DNA from: Hyphomicrobiales bacterium
GTDB taxonomy: Bacteria; Pseudomonadota; Alphaproteobacteria; Rhizobiales; Rhizobiaceae
Assembly (NCBI GenBank): GCA_900471515.1
Contig: UCFC01000042.1
Span: 41,025 to 105,024 of the forward strand
Reading direction: 5' to 3'
Length of the DNA stretch: 64,000 nucleotides
Each line of letters opens with the position of its first letter. Positions within the stretch are counted from its first letter, which is position 1. The position numbers were made by a program, and so were the translations under genes. Shown in pieces: positions 9,371 to 17,851 of this stretch. The notes under the pieces are model-generated. The model saw only the letters and a program-made list of their open reading frames with translations. It did no database searches and was not told the origin of the DNA.

Positions 9371-9399
9371 CGATTTAATTTGCCTCACGAAAAAAATCG
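9371..9399. promoter_or_regulatory. Possible ROK-regulator operator
   Basis: Imperfect inverted repeat bounded by CGATTT and AAATCG with AT-rich half-sites, in the divergent space between the binding-protein gene (start 9205) and the ROK gene. ROK repressors of the XylR/NagC type bind AT-rich palindromes of this size. This is a position-based suggestion only. Confidence 0.35.
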
Positions 9400-9438
9400 T
9401 CGGGCCGAATGACAGGGTTTGGGTGCCCGCACGAGACG

Positions 9439-10638
9439 ATGAAGACTGCCGATCCTGAATTGATGCGTGCCATCAACCGCTTGAGCGTGCTGGATACGAT
9501 CCGGCGCAACGGCCCGATCTCCCGTATCCAGATCAGCGAACGCACCGAATTGTCCACGACGACCGTTTCGGCCATCACCGCTTCGCTGCTCGATGACGGG
9601 CTCATTTTGCCCATTCACGAGGGGGATATCCGCAACGAGGCGGTGCGCGGCAGGCCGCGCGTCATGCTGGAGGTCAATCCGGATGCCGCACGCGTGGTCG
9701 GAGCCAAGATCGCCGCCAGCCGCATGATCTTCGTCGTCACCAATTTCCGCGGTGACGTGCTCTCCAAGCTCGTGCTGCCGATCCGCATCGATCGGCAGCC
9801 GATTGCCGTGATTGCCGACCTCATCGAGGATGGCGTGCGGCGCTGCGTCGTCGATATCGGCCTGTCGCTTGACGACATAGACAGTATCTGCCTGGCATTG
9901 CCCGGCGTCATCGAGCACCGCACGGGCCACATCCGCTCGAGCCCCATATTCCGCGAAGTCAACATTGATTTTGCCGCAGAAATGTCAGCCCGACTGTCGA
10001 CGCCGACAATCATCGAAAGCGACGCGCACGCCATCACGCTCGGCCATCACTGGTTCGGCAAGGCCCGCGACCTTGAAGACATGGTGCTGATCTCGCTGGA
10101 GCAGACGCTCGGCCTTGGCGTGTTGCACGACAACCAGCTTTTCCGCGGCGCCGGCGGCCTCAGCCACAATCTCGGCGACCTCGTTCTCGGCATGGGCCAG
10201 CAGGGCGTGGTCAGGCTTTCCAGCCAGGCTGGCGAGAGCGCCATTCTCGGAGAACAGCAGGCCGACGGGCGCTTTGCCGAAGCGGTGCGCCTCGGTCGCG
10301 GCATGACGCATGTGCAGGCGCTGATTCAGGCCGACGACGACCGGCTGATCGCAGCCGCCGTGCGTGCCGGCGAGGCGGTCGGGTTGACGATCGCCAATAT
10401 CGTCACGCTGTTTGCCCCGCCGCGCGTCATTCTGGTCGGCTCCTCGCTTGCGCTGGGCGAGCCGTTCCTCAACAGCCTGCGGGATGCCTATGCGCTGGCC
10501 ATTCCCCCTTCCCTGCAAGGCGTCAGCGAACTCGTCTTCGACGATTCGAGCGACGACTTCTGGGCACAGGGTGCGGCCGCCGTCGCCCTCTACGAACTCT
10601 ACGAATCGCCCTGGAGCACCACAGGGCCGGCGCTCTGA
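9439..10638 (+). CDS. ROK-family transcriptional regulator
   Basis: Regulator (399 aa from this start) with an N-terminal winged helix (TELSTTTVSAITASLLDDG as recognition region) and a C-terminal ROK sugar-kinase fold. The nucleotide-binding and zinc features of ROK kinases are degraded: the segment after GAGGLSHNLGDLVL has no CxCGxxGC cysteine motif. It is therefore probably a sugar-sensing regulator without kinase activity. The start could also be the ATG at 9409; neither has a strong ribosome site. It is divergent from the sugar importer and directly upstream of the dehydrogenase and ThuA genes, so it probably controls both units. Confidence 0.88.
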   Translation: MKTADPELMRAINRLSVLDTIRRNGPISRIQISERTELSTTTVSAITASLLDDGLILPIHEGDIRNEAVRGRPRVMLEVNPDAARVVGAKIAASRMIFVVTNFRGDVLSKLVLPIRIDRQPIAVIADLIEDGVRRCVVDIGLSLDDIDSICLALPGVIEHRTGHIRSSPIFREVNIDFAAEMSARLSTPTIIESDAHAITLGHHWFGKARDLEDMVLISLEQTLGLGVLHDNQLFRGAGGLSHNLGDLVLGMGQQGVVRLSSQAGESAILGEQQADGRFAEAVRLGRGMTHVQALIQADDDRLIAAAVRAGEAVGLTIANIVTLFAPPRVILVGSSLALGEPFLNSLRDAYALAIPPSLQGVSELVFDDSSDDFWAQGAAAVALYELYESPWSTTGPAL

Positions 10639-10669
10639 CGCGCGGAACCTGCAATTATCGGAGGATATG

Positions 10670-11773
10670 ATGGAAAAAGTCGGTATCGGCATCATTGGAT
10701 GCGGCAATATTTCGGGCGCCTATCTCAAGGCGATGACATCGGCATTTCCGATCCTCGATATCCGCGGACTGGCGGACCTCAACCGCGAACTCGCCGAGGC
10801 AAAGGCCGGCGAATTCAACCTTCAGGCCAGGACGGTCGATGAACTCCTGGCCGATCCGAAGGTGGAGATCATCGTCAACCTGACCATCCCGAAGGCCCAT
10901 GTCGCCGTCGGCCTGCAGGCGCTGGAGGCGGGCAAGCATACCTATTCGGAAAAGCCGCTCGGGATTAATTTCGCGGAAGGGAAAAAATTGGCGGATGCCG
11001 CCAGGGCCAAGGGTCTGCGCATCGGCGCGGCCCCCGACACGTTCCTTGGCGGTGGCCACCAGACGGCTCGCGCCCTGATCGACGAGGGTGTTATCGGCAT
11101 TCCGGTCGGCGGCACGGCCACGTTCATGTGCCCCGGCCACGAGCGCTGGCATCCCAATCCGGCCTTCTACTATGAAGTCGGCGGCGGCCCGATGCTCGAC
11201 ATGGGTCCCTATTACATCACCGACCTCGTCAACCTGCTCGGCCCGGTCGCGAAGGTTGCCGGTTTTGCCGCTACGCCGCGCAACGAGCGCGTCATCACCA
11301 GCGAGCCGCGCAACGGCGAGCGCATCCCCGTGCACGTGCCGACCCATGTCGCCGGCGTCATGGCTTTCGCCAATGGCGCTGTCGTGCAGATCGGCATGAG
11401 CTTCGACGTCGCCGGCCACAAGCATGTGCCGCTCGAAGTCTACGGTACCGAAGGCACGCTGATCGTGCCGGATCCGAACCGGTTTGCCGGCCCGGTCGAA
11501 TATCTGAAGAAGGGCGGCCAGTTCGAGGACCAGCCCGTGACCCTGCCCTATGCCGACGGCAACTACCGTTCGCTCGGCGTGGCCGATCTCGCCCACGCGA
11601 TCCGCTCGAACCGGCCGCATCGCGCAAACGGCGATCTGGCGCTGCACGTGCTCGAAGTCATGGAAGCCTTCCAGAAGGCATCCGACACCGGCAGCACGGT
11701 AACGCTCACCACGACAACGGAGCGCCCTGCTCCGCTTTCTCAATCCCTCGTCGACGGACTGCTCGGCAAGTAA
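10670..11773 (+). CDS. Gfo/Idh/MocA-family NAD(P)-dependent sugar dehydrogenase
   Basis: Soluble oxidoreductase (367 aa). The N-terminal Rossmann fold begins with GIGIIGCGNISGAY, followed by the EKPLGINFAEG segment whose Lys is the conserved catalytic lysine of the family. The C-terminal alpha/beta domain carries GGGPMLDMGPYYITDLVNLLG, with substrate-binding Asp and Tyr residues. The ribosome site GGAGGA (10660-10665) supports the second of two tandem ATGs. Neighbours (importer, ROK regulator, ThuA protein) fit oxidation of an imported sugar, as ThuB does in rhizobial trehalose and maltitol use. The actual substrate is unknown. Confidence 0.9.
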   Translation: MEKVGIGIIGCGNISGAYLKAMTSAFPILDIRGLADLNRELAEAKAGEFNLQARTVDELLADPKVEIIVNLTIPKAHVAVGLQALEAGKHTYSEKPLGINFAEGKKLADAARAKGLRIGAAPDTFLGGGHQTARALIDEGVIGIPVGGTATFMCPGHERWHPNPAFYYEVGGGPMLDMGPYYITDLVNLLGPVAKVAGFAATPRNERVITSEPRNGERIPVHVPTHVAGVMAFANGAVVQIGMSFDVAGHKHVPLEVYGTEGTLIVPDPNRFAGPVEYLKKGGQFEDQPVTLPYADGNYRSLGVADLAHAIRSNRPHRANGDLALHVLEVMEAFQKASDTGSTVTLTTTTERPAPLSQSLVDGLLGK

Positions 11774-11791
11774 TTTTCAGGAGGAATAGAC

Positions 11792-12433
11792 ATGCGTGAA
11801 GCACTGATCGTCTGGGGCGGCTGGGCCGGCCACGAACCGGAGCAATGCGCCGCAATCATCAAGGACATGCTCGAGGAAGACGGTTTCAAGGTCTATGTGG
11901 AACACAGCACGGAGGCCTTCGCCGATCCGTCGATCCACGACCTGAGCCTGATCGTTCCCGTCATCACCATGTCGAAGATCGAGAAGGAAGAGGTAAAGAA
12001 CCTTGCTGCGGCGATCGAAAGCGGCGTCGGCATTGCCGGCTATCACGGCGGCGCCGGCGACAGTTTCCGCGAATCCACCGATTACCAGTTCATCATCGGT
12101 GGACAGTGGGTTGCCCATCCGGGCAATATCATCAACTACACGGTCAACATCACCCGCCCGGACGATCCGCTGATGGAGGGGATCACCGATTTCCCCTATA
12201 ATTCCGAGCAATATTACATGCATGTCGACCCGTCGAACGAGGTGCTGGCGACGACGACCTTCACCGGCGAACATGCCTACTGGATCGACGGCGTGACCAT
12301 GCCGGTCGTCTGGAAGCGCAAATACGGCAAGGGCCGCGTCTTCTATTCCTCGCTCGGCCATGTCGCCAAGGAATTCGAAGTTCCGCAGATGAAGACGATC
12401 TTCCGCCGCGGCGCCAACTGGGCGGCCCGCTGA
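11792..12433 (+). CDS. ThuA domain-containing protein
   Basis: Protein of 213 aa with the ThuA (trehalose-utilisation, glutamine-amidotransferase-like) fold: start REALIVWGGWAGHEPEQ, central GIAGYHGGAGDSFR, and an end region GKGRVFYSSLGHVAKEF. ThuA proteins act with Gfo/Idh dehydrogenases on 3-keto sugars in rhizobia, and here the dehydrogenase gene ends 18 bp upstream. A strong ribosome site (CAGGAGGAA) precedes the ATG. Last gene of the plus-strand unit before a hairpin at 12451. Confidence 0.9.
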   Translation: MREALIVWGGWAGHEPEQCAAIIKDMLEEDGFKVYVEHSTEAFADPSIHDLSLIVPVITMSKIEKEEVKNLAAAIESGVGIAGYHGGAGDSFRESTDYQFIIGGQWVAHPGNIINYTVNITRPDDPLMEGITDFPYNSEQYYMHVDPSNEVLATTTFTGEHAYWIDGVTMPVVWKRKYGKGRVFYSSLGHVAKEFEVPQMKTIFRRGANWAAR

Positions 12434-12450
12434 CGCTCCGATATCCGGAC

Positions 12451-12473
12451 GCTGCCGGCTTTCGGCCGGCAGC
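12451..12473 (+). terminator. Probable terminator after the thuA-like gene
   Basis: 9-bp perfect stem (12451-12459 with 12465-12473) with loop TTTCG, 17 bp after the stop codon. There is no T-run, so termination is probably partial. Confidence 0.5.
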
Positions 12474-12568
12474 CTCAAACGAAAAGTGCATATTTGCGCA
12501 TAACACGGGTGCCAAACCCTGCCGATATGCGATAGTGCTGTCGGAGGATTGAACCAGACAGCAAGACG

Positions 12569-12721
12569 ATGAGCGACAACGTTATCAAGTTTCGCAAGCC
12601 GAAGCCTCCACCGAAAGCCCCCAATCCGATGATCCGAAAGCTCGTGATCATCGCCGTGGTGATCCTCGTCTTTGCCGCCGCCTGGGCCTATTTCCAGGTC
12701 ACCGGCGCCCCGGCGCCGTAA
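12569..12721 (+). CDS. Small single-pass membrane protein (50 aa)
   Basis: Starts MSDNVIKFRKPKPPPKAPNP, with a basic proline-rich N-terminal tail, then one membrane segment (LVIIAVVILVFAAAWAYF) and a short Ala/Pro tail. A GGAGG lies upstream but far from the start. The charge pattern predicts the N-terminus in the cytoplasm. The 20-bp gap to the next gene suggests co-transcription. Proteins with this layout are common as unnamed conserved small proteins in Rhizobiaceae; no function is known to me. Confidence 0.7.
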   Translation: MSDNVIKFRKPKPPPKAPNPMIRKLVIIAVVILVFAAAWAYFQVTGAPAP

Positions 12722-12740
12722 GCCGCAAAGGGGTCCTGCG

Positions 12741-13070
12741 ATGAGCCTTCGCCCGCCGCAATCCTTCAGGCAGTCCTTTTCGGCCGAAGGCGGGGTGAAC
12801 GTGCTCGAATACGAGCTCATGTCGGAGCGCGCGAGTTCGCTGGGACGAAACGGGCTGAAGGTCGAAGCGGCGCTCGCGGCTCTCAAGGCATGGAACCCCG
12901 ATCGCCACAGTGCCGAACAGCGGGAGGCGCTGGTCAACGAAGCATCCGACGCCGTCTGGGGGCTGTTCGTTCAGCGCGAGATCTGCGGGCTGCGCAACAA
13001 CAAGGATATTATCCAGCGCTACGGCATCCCCGGCGAGGTGCTGGCGCGGGTTGGCGTCATCCGGAAATAA
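12741..13070 (+). CDS. Conserved hypothetical protein (possibly DUF6665)
   Basis: Soluble, mostly alpha-helical protein of 109 aa (SLRPPQSFRQSFSAEGGVNV start; conserved-looking block VWGLFVQREICGLRNNKDII near the C-terminus). I believe it belongs to a small alphaproteobacterial DUF, but am not certain of the number. It follows the 50-aa membrane protein closely. Its last 14 bp overlap the 3' end of the convergent LysR gene. Confidence 0.75.
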   Translation: MSLRPPQSFRQSFSAEGGVNVLEYELMSERASSLGRNGLKVEAALAALKAWNPDRHSAEQREALVNEASDAVWGLFVQREICGLRNNKDIIQRYGIPGEVLARVGVIRK

Positions 13071-13974
13071 CGGCCGCCCGATGATCTGCGGCTGGCGCCG
13101 GATGCGAGACGGCGAATGCGCGCGCCTCCTTCTCCAGCCATTCGCAGAACAGCGAGGATTTGCGGTTTCGCCTTGCGCGGCGCAGCGCCACATATTCATG
13201 ACCGCTTTCCAGAAAGCCGTGCGGCGCCACCAGTCTGCCAAAGCGGATATCATCCGTCACATAGGGCCAGGGCACGACGCAGACGCCGAGCCCGGCATTG
13301 GCTGCCTCCAGCATGAAATAGAAATGCTCATATTCCACGCGGCCGCCCGCTTCGGCGGCAACGCCTGAACGCGCGAGCCAATCGCCCCAGGCGCGCAGAC
13401 GGCTGCGGGTATGAAGCCGGGCCGCACCGGTGAAACGCGGGCCGACCGTCTCGGCGAGCGAGGGGGACAGGACGGGACCGGTCTGCTCCGGAAAAAGCGG
13501 AATGACCTCCGCCCCGGCTGGCCAGGGCGCGGTTCCGACGCGGATGGCGACATCGAAACTGTCGCGGGCAAAATCCACCGGGCGCGAGGAGGCGGTCAGG
13601 CGCACCTCGATATCGGGATATTCCGCCTGGAACCGGTAGAGCCGCGGGATGAGCCAGCGCATGGTGAACGTTCCGGGGCAGGACACGTCGAGCGCACCGT
13701 CCTCGGTATCGGCGACCGCGCGGACGGAAGTGTCGATCTGATCGAAAGCGGCATTCAGGCCGGACAGCAGCGTCGTGCCGGCCTCGGTCAGACGCAACCT
13801 GTTCTTCGGTCCTTCGAACAGGGGAACGCCGAGTACATCTTCGAGATGCTGGATCTGGCGGCTGACGGCGCTATGGGTGACGTTGAGCTCATCGGCAGCA
13901 AGCGTCATGCGGCCGAGACGGCCGGCCGCCTCGAAAGCGCGAAGAGCATTGAGCGATGGGATACGGCGAGCCAT
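13057..13974 (-). CDS. LysR-family transcriptional regulator (GcvA type)
   Basis: Regulator of 305 aa. An N-terminal winged helix-turn-helix (LNVTHSAVSRQIQHLEDVLG, recognition helix) follows the GcvA-like opening PSLNALRAFEAAGRLGRMTLA. The effector-binding domain follows from about residue 90. It is divergent from the methyltransferase gene with 174 bp between the starts, which makes that gene the first candidate target. Confidence 0.92.
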   Translation of the reverse strand: MARRIPSLNALRAFEAAGRLGRMTLAADELNVTHSAVSRQIQHLEDVLGVPLFEGPKNRLRLTEAGTTLLSGLNAAFDQIDTSVRAVADTEDGALDVSCPGTFTMRWLIPRLYRFQAEYPDIEVRLTASSRPVDFARDSFDVAIRVGTAPWPAGAEVIPLFPEQTGPVLSPSLAETVGPRFTGAARLHTRSRLRAWGDWLARSGVAAEAGGRVEYEHFYFMLEAANAGLGVCVVPWPYVTDDIRFGRLVAPHGFLESGHEYVALRRARRNRKSSLFCEWLEKEARAFAVSHPAPAADHRAAVISG

Positions 13975-14148
13975 GTGCGTTTTCCGAACAATCTTTGTTC
14001 GATCATATCGGTTTTCAGGCTGTGTTCCATAGTGTTTCTTGCAGCCGTCGAATTACCGAATGCCATTTCAGGAACAACAAACGCCGGGCTGCAACGCGCT
14101 CCGGCAATGAAGAAACTTTGCCTTTTGAAAGAATCATGGAGATTGACC

Positions 14149-14925
14149 GTGAATAGCAGACACAGTGACGGAAGTGCAGGTGACGCCAACTACGGCGTGA
14201 TCGGCAGGAACTACACCAGATACCGCCAGCCCGACCCGCATATCGCCGAGTTCATCCGCGCCGCCCTCGGTAATGCCGAGACCGTCCTGAATGTCGGCGC
14301 CGGCGCCGGCTCCTACGAGCCGATCGACCGGAAGGTCACGCCTGTCGAACCCTCGGCCTCGATGCGTGCGCAGCGACCGGCGCATCTGCCGGAAGCGATC
14401 GATGCGACCGCAGAAAAACTGCCGTTCGCCGACCAATCCTTCGATGCGAGCATGGCGACCTTTACCGTGCATCAATGGTCGGATCTCAAGGCCGGCCTCA
14501 CGGAAATGCGCCGCGTTTCGCGCGGCCCAGTGCTGGTCCTGAGCTGCGATCCCAACGAACTGAAACGGTCGTGGCTGTTCGACTATGCGCCCGAGATGAT
14601 CGCGGTCGAGGCGAGCCGCTATCCGGCCATGCAGACCATTGCCTATCATCTCGGCGGCACTGTCGAAATATTGCCGGTGCCGATCCCGTTGACCTGCGTC
14701 GATGGGTTCGGCGAGGCCTATTACGGCCGGCCCGAACTTATGCTCGATCCCGGCGCGCGGCTTGCCAACTCGGCCTGGAGCTTTGTCGATCCATCGGTCG
14801 GCGAGCGGTTCGCGGCCGAACTCGGCCGCGATCTCAAGGAGGGCACATGGGATGCACGCTACGGGCATCTGCGCACGCAGCCCTTCTTCGAAGGCTCGCT
14901 GCGCCTGATCGTCGCGAGGCCCTAG
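14149..14925 (+). CDS. Class I SAM-dependent methyltransferase
   Basis: Protein of about 258 aa with a Rossmann-type methyltransferase core: motif I TVLNVGAGAGSYEP, then a motif-IV-like stretch FDASMATFTVHQWSDL followed by RRVSRGPVLVLSCD, typical of methyltransferase family 11. I chose the GTG at 14149, preceded by GGAGATTGACC; an ATG at 14107 is in frame but has no ribosome site. Small-molecule methylation is likely, substrate unknown. The stop codon overlaps the stop of the convergent monooxygenase gene. Confidence 0.82.
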   Translation: MNSRHSDGSAGDANYGVIGRNYTRYRQPDPHIAEFIRAALGNAETVLNVGAGAGSYEPIDRKVTPVEPSASMRAQRPAHLPEAIDATAEKLPFADQSFDASMATFTVHQWSDLKAGLTEMRRVSRGPVLVLSCDPNELKRSWLFDYAPEMIAVEASRYPAMQTIAYHLGGTVEILPVPIPLTCVDGFGEAYYGRPELMLDPGARLANSAWSFVDPSVGERFAAELGRDLKEGTWDARYGHLRTQPFFEGSLRLIVARP

Positions 14926-16250
14926 CGAAAGAAACGGTTCTCCGGCCGCGGCAGGCCGAGATGTTCGCGCAGCGTCGTGCCCTCGTACTCCCTACGGAAC
15001 AGGCCACGGCGCTGCAACTCGGGCACCAGGCGCGCGGTCACGTCGTCGAGCCCCTGCGGCAGATAGGGGAAGACGACGTTGAAACCGTCGGAGCCCTCTT
15101 CGTCCAGCCAGCGCTCCATCTCGTCGGCAATGCTTGCGGGCGTGCCGACAAAGGCAAGGCCGGAATAACCGCCGTAGCGCTGGGCGAGTTGGCGGACGGT
15201 GAGACCTTCCTCCTGGGCCAGCTTGATGACCTGGGCGCGGCCCGTCTTGCTGGCATTGGTGTCGGGAATATCCTTGGGCAGCGGCGCATCCGGATCGAAG
15301 CCGGAGGCATCATGACCGAGCGCGATCGACAGCGAGGCGATGGCGCTGTCATAGTGAACGAGGCTGTCGAGCGCGAGGCGCTTGGCGCGCGCCTCCTCGA
15401 TACTGTCACCGATGACCACGAAAGCGGCGGGAAGCAGTTTCAGATGGTCGCGGTTGCGGCCGACAGCCTGCATCCGCGCCTTGATATCGGCATAAAGCGC
15501 CTTGCCGCCGTCGAGATCGCGCGGCGAACAGAAGACCACTTCCGCCGTTTCTGCGGCCAGCTGGCGGCCGGGATCCGACTGGCCGGCCTGCACGATGACG
15601 GGCCAGCCCTGAACGGGCCGGGCAATGTTCAACGGCCCGCGCACGCTCAGTTCTTCACCCTTGTGGTTCAACACGTGCATTTTTTCGGGATCGAAATAAA
15701 TTCCCGTCTCGCGATCACGGATGAAGGCGTCATCGGCAAAACTGTCCCACAGACCGGTGACGACATCGTAGAATTCCCGCGCCCGCTTGTAGCGCTCGCC
15801 ATGTTCCACATGCTCGTCGAGGCCAAAATTCAAGGCGGCGTCAGGATTGGATGTGGTGACGATGTTCCAGGCTGCGCGACCATTGCTGATGTGATCGAGC
15901 GAAGCGAAGCGGCGGGCGACGTGATAGGGCTCGTCGAAGGTCGTCGACGCCGTTGCTGCCAGCCCTATCCTCTCGGTGACAGCGGCCAGCGCCGAAAGCA
16001 GGGTAAAGGGCTCGAAGGAGGTTACGGTATGGCTGCGCTTCAGCGCCTCGACCGGCATATTGAGCACCGCCAGGTGATCGGCCATGAAGAAGGCATCGAA
16101 CTTCGCGGCCTCAAGCTTCTGCGCGAAGGACTTGAGATGCGCGAAGTTGAAATTGGCATCCGGATAGGAACCCGGATAGCGCCATGCGCCGGTATGCAGG
16201 CTGACGGGACGCATGAAGGCGCCGAGGCGCAACTGCCGTGAACGGGTCAT
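14922..16250 (-). CDS. LLM-class FMN-dependent monooxygenase (NtaA/SnaA/DszA/DmoA family)
   Basis: Two-component flavin monooxygenase (442 aa) with the bacterial luciferase-like TIM barrel. Family landmarks are the opening FMRPVSLHTGAWRYPGSYPD, the SLDHISNGRAAWNIVTTSNP loop, RAREFYDVVTGLWDSF, VIVQAGQSDPGRQLAAE, and a long C-terminal part ending at the DNA-typical TLREHLGLPRP. Members oxidise organosulfur compounds or aminopolycarboxylates with FMNH2 supplied by a separate reductase. The start at 16250 has GAGG correctly spaced; an upstream ATG at 16262 does not. It is divergent from sfnB across a 310-bp region with a shared AT-rich motif. Confidence 0.9.
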   Translation of the reverse strand: MTRSRQLRLGAFMRPVSLHTGAWRYPGSYPDANFNFAHLKSFAQKLEAAKFDAFFMADHLAVLNMPVEALKRSHTVTSFEPFTLLSALAAVTERIGLAATASTTFDEPYHVARRFASLDHISNGRAAWNIVTTSNPDAALNFGLDEHVEHGERYKRAREFYDVVTGLWDSFADDAFIRDRETGIYFDPEKMHVLNHKGEELSVRGPLNIARPVQGWPVIVQAGQSDPGRQLAAETAEVVFCSPRDLDGGKALYADIKARMQAVGRNRDHLKLLPAAFVVIGDSIEEARAKRLALDSLVHYDSAIASLSIALGHDASGFDPDAPLPKDIPDTNASKTGRAQVIKLAQEEGLTVRQLAQRYGGYSGLAFVGTPASIADEMERWLDEEGSDGFNVVFPYLPQGLDDVTARLVPELQRRGLFRREYEGTTLREHLGLPRPENRFFR

Positions 16251-16489
16251 GTTTTTCCTCATGGATCTGGGCGAAGCGGCCGCCTGCCCTCTGCTGAACG
16301 CTGATGCCGGAATGACGCATGCATAGGGTTAGGTAGGCGTTCGCACGCCGCTATTCGAGATTGGCTTGGCTTTTTCCGGCGGCGATTTCATCGGCAGGAC
16401 GGTCAATTCCCGGTGAAATGGATAGGGGCAGAGGTTAGCTGCCGGCCCGCGCATTCGATAAGCAAGCACGTTTCATTTTCCATCACATC

Positions 16490-16502
16490 TATAGAATTTA
16501 TA
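16490..16502. promoter_or_regulatory. Shared AT-rich motif, copy A (sfnB / monooxygenase promoter region)
   Basis: TATAGAATTTATA fits YATAKARTTTATA, also found at 20259 and 23034. It lies in the 310-bp divergent space (16251-16560), 58 bp before sfnB; the flanking bases ATC and ATC extend it to an imperfect palindrome. Nothing else recognisable was seen in that space. Probable binding site of a common regulator. Confidence 0.55.
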
Positions 16503-16560
16503 ATCTTACATCCCGCGTCGATTTCTTTCACCCATATCACGGTCAGAACTGGAGAGATCG

Positions 16561-17778
16561 ATGACGACCGTGCTCAGGCAACAAGACCAGATCCGGCCCG
16601 TGGCCGCCCGCATTGCCAGCGATGAGGAAGCGCTTGAAACCGCACGCAGGCTTGCGAGGCAGTTTGCCGCCACGGCCGCCACGCGGGACGCGGAGCGCCG
16701 GCTGCCTTTCGCCGAACTCGACACGCTGGCGCAATCCGGCCTGCTGGCAATTGCCGTTCCCGCGCAATATGGCGGGCTCGATGTCTCGAATGCCGTACTG
16801 TCTGAAGTGACCGCAATTCTGGCCGAAGCCGACGGCTCGATCGGCCAGATCCCGCAAAACCATTTCTACATTCTGGAGGCTCTGCGCACCGACGGCAGCG
16901 AGGAGCAGAAGCGCTATTTCTTCGGCCGGGCACTTGCCGGCGATCGTTTCGGCAATGCTCTTTCGGAGCGCGGCACCAAGACCGTCGGCCACTACAATAC
17001 CCGCATCGTCAGGGACGGTCCCGGCTACCGCATCAACGGCACGAAATATTACTCGACGGGCGTCCTGTTTGCCGACTGGGTCACGGTCTTCGCGCTTGAC
17101 GAGGAAGACCGGCTAGTCATGGCCTTCGTGCCGAAGGGAACCGAGGGTGTCGAGATCATCGATGACTGGGACGGCTTCGGCCAGCGTACGACGGGCAGCG
17201 GCACGACGATCCTCAACAATGTCTATGTCCACGCCGATTCCGTCGTCCGCCATCACAAAGGCTTCGAGCGGCCGACGACGATCGGCTCCGTCGGCCAGAT
17301 CGTCCATGCCGGCATCGATCTTGGCATCGCGCGGGCAGCGTTTGCCGAAACGCTCGAATTCGTGCGAACCAAATCGCGCCCGTGGATGGACAGCGGCGTG
17401 GAACGTGCCGCCGACGATCCGCTGACGGTCTCGAAGATCGGGCAGATCGCCATCCGGCTGGAAGCTGCAACGGCGCTGCTGGAACGCGCCGGCCGCAAGG
17501 TCGATGCGGCCCAGATAGAGACGACGGAAAAGACCGTCGTCGAAGCCACGCTTGCTGTCGCTGCCGCCAAGGTGCTGACGACCGAAATCGCCATCGAGGC
17601 GACCAATACGCTCTTCGAACTTGCCGGAACCTCCGCCGTCAAGGCCGAGCTCAATCTCGACCGGCACTGGCGCAATGCACGCACCCACACGCTGCACGAT
17701 CCCGTGCGCTGGAAGTACCACGTTGTCGGCAATTACCATCTGAACGGCATCATCCCCCCGAAGAACGGCGCGCTCTGA
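16561..17778 (+). CDS. sfnB: SfnB-family sulfur acquisition oxidoreductase
   Basis: Flavoprotein (405 aa) of the acyl-CoA dehydrogenase fold, matching the SfnB group closely: IGQIPQNHFYILEALR, IIDDWDGFGQRTTGSGTT, VERAADDPLTVSKIGQ, and the C-terminal DRHWRNARTHTLHDPVRWKY. In pseudomonads SfnB belongs to the sulfone/sulfonate scavenging set used under sulfur limitation. The start is close to the divergent LLM monooxygenase promoter. A perfect bidirectional terminator follows at 17798. The precise reaction is not established for the family. Confidence 0.9.
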   Translation: MTTVLRQQDQIRPVAARIASDEEALETARRLARQFAATAATRDAERRLPFAELDTLAQSGLLAIAVPAQYGGLDVSNAVLSEVTAILAEADGSIGQIPQNHFYILEALRTDGSEEQKRYFFGRALAGDRFGNALSERGTKTVGHYNTRIVRDGPGYRINGTKYYSTGVLFADWVTVFALDEEDRLVMAFVPKGTEGVEIIDDWDGFGQRTTGSGTTILNNVYVHADSVVRHHKGFERPTTIGSVGQIVHAGIDLGIARAAFAETLEFVRTKSRPWMDSGVERAADDPLTVSKIGQIAIRLEAATALLERAGRKVDAAQIETTEKTVVEATLAVAAAKVLTTEIAIEATNTLFELAGTSAVKAELNLDRHWRNARTHTLHDPVRWKYHVVGNYHLNGIIPPKNGAL

Positions 17779-17797
17779 ACCTTCTCCTCAAACTGAA

Positions 17798-17827
17798 AAC
17801 CCCATTTCCGTCACCGGAAATGGGGTT
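17798..17827. terminator. Bidirectional terminator between sfnB and the convergent dehydrogenase gene
   Basis: Perfect 13-bp stem (17798-17810 with 17815-17827), loop TCAC, followed by CCTTTTC on the plus strand and preceded by GAAAA, giving a T-run on the minus strand. It sits exactly between convergent genes. Confidence 0.85.
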
Positions 17828-17851
17828 CCTTTTCGTCCATCCTCCAGGGTG

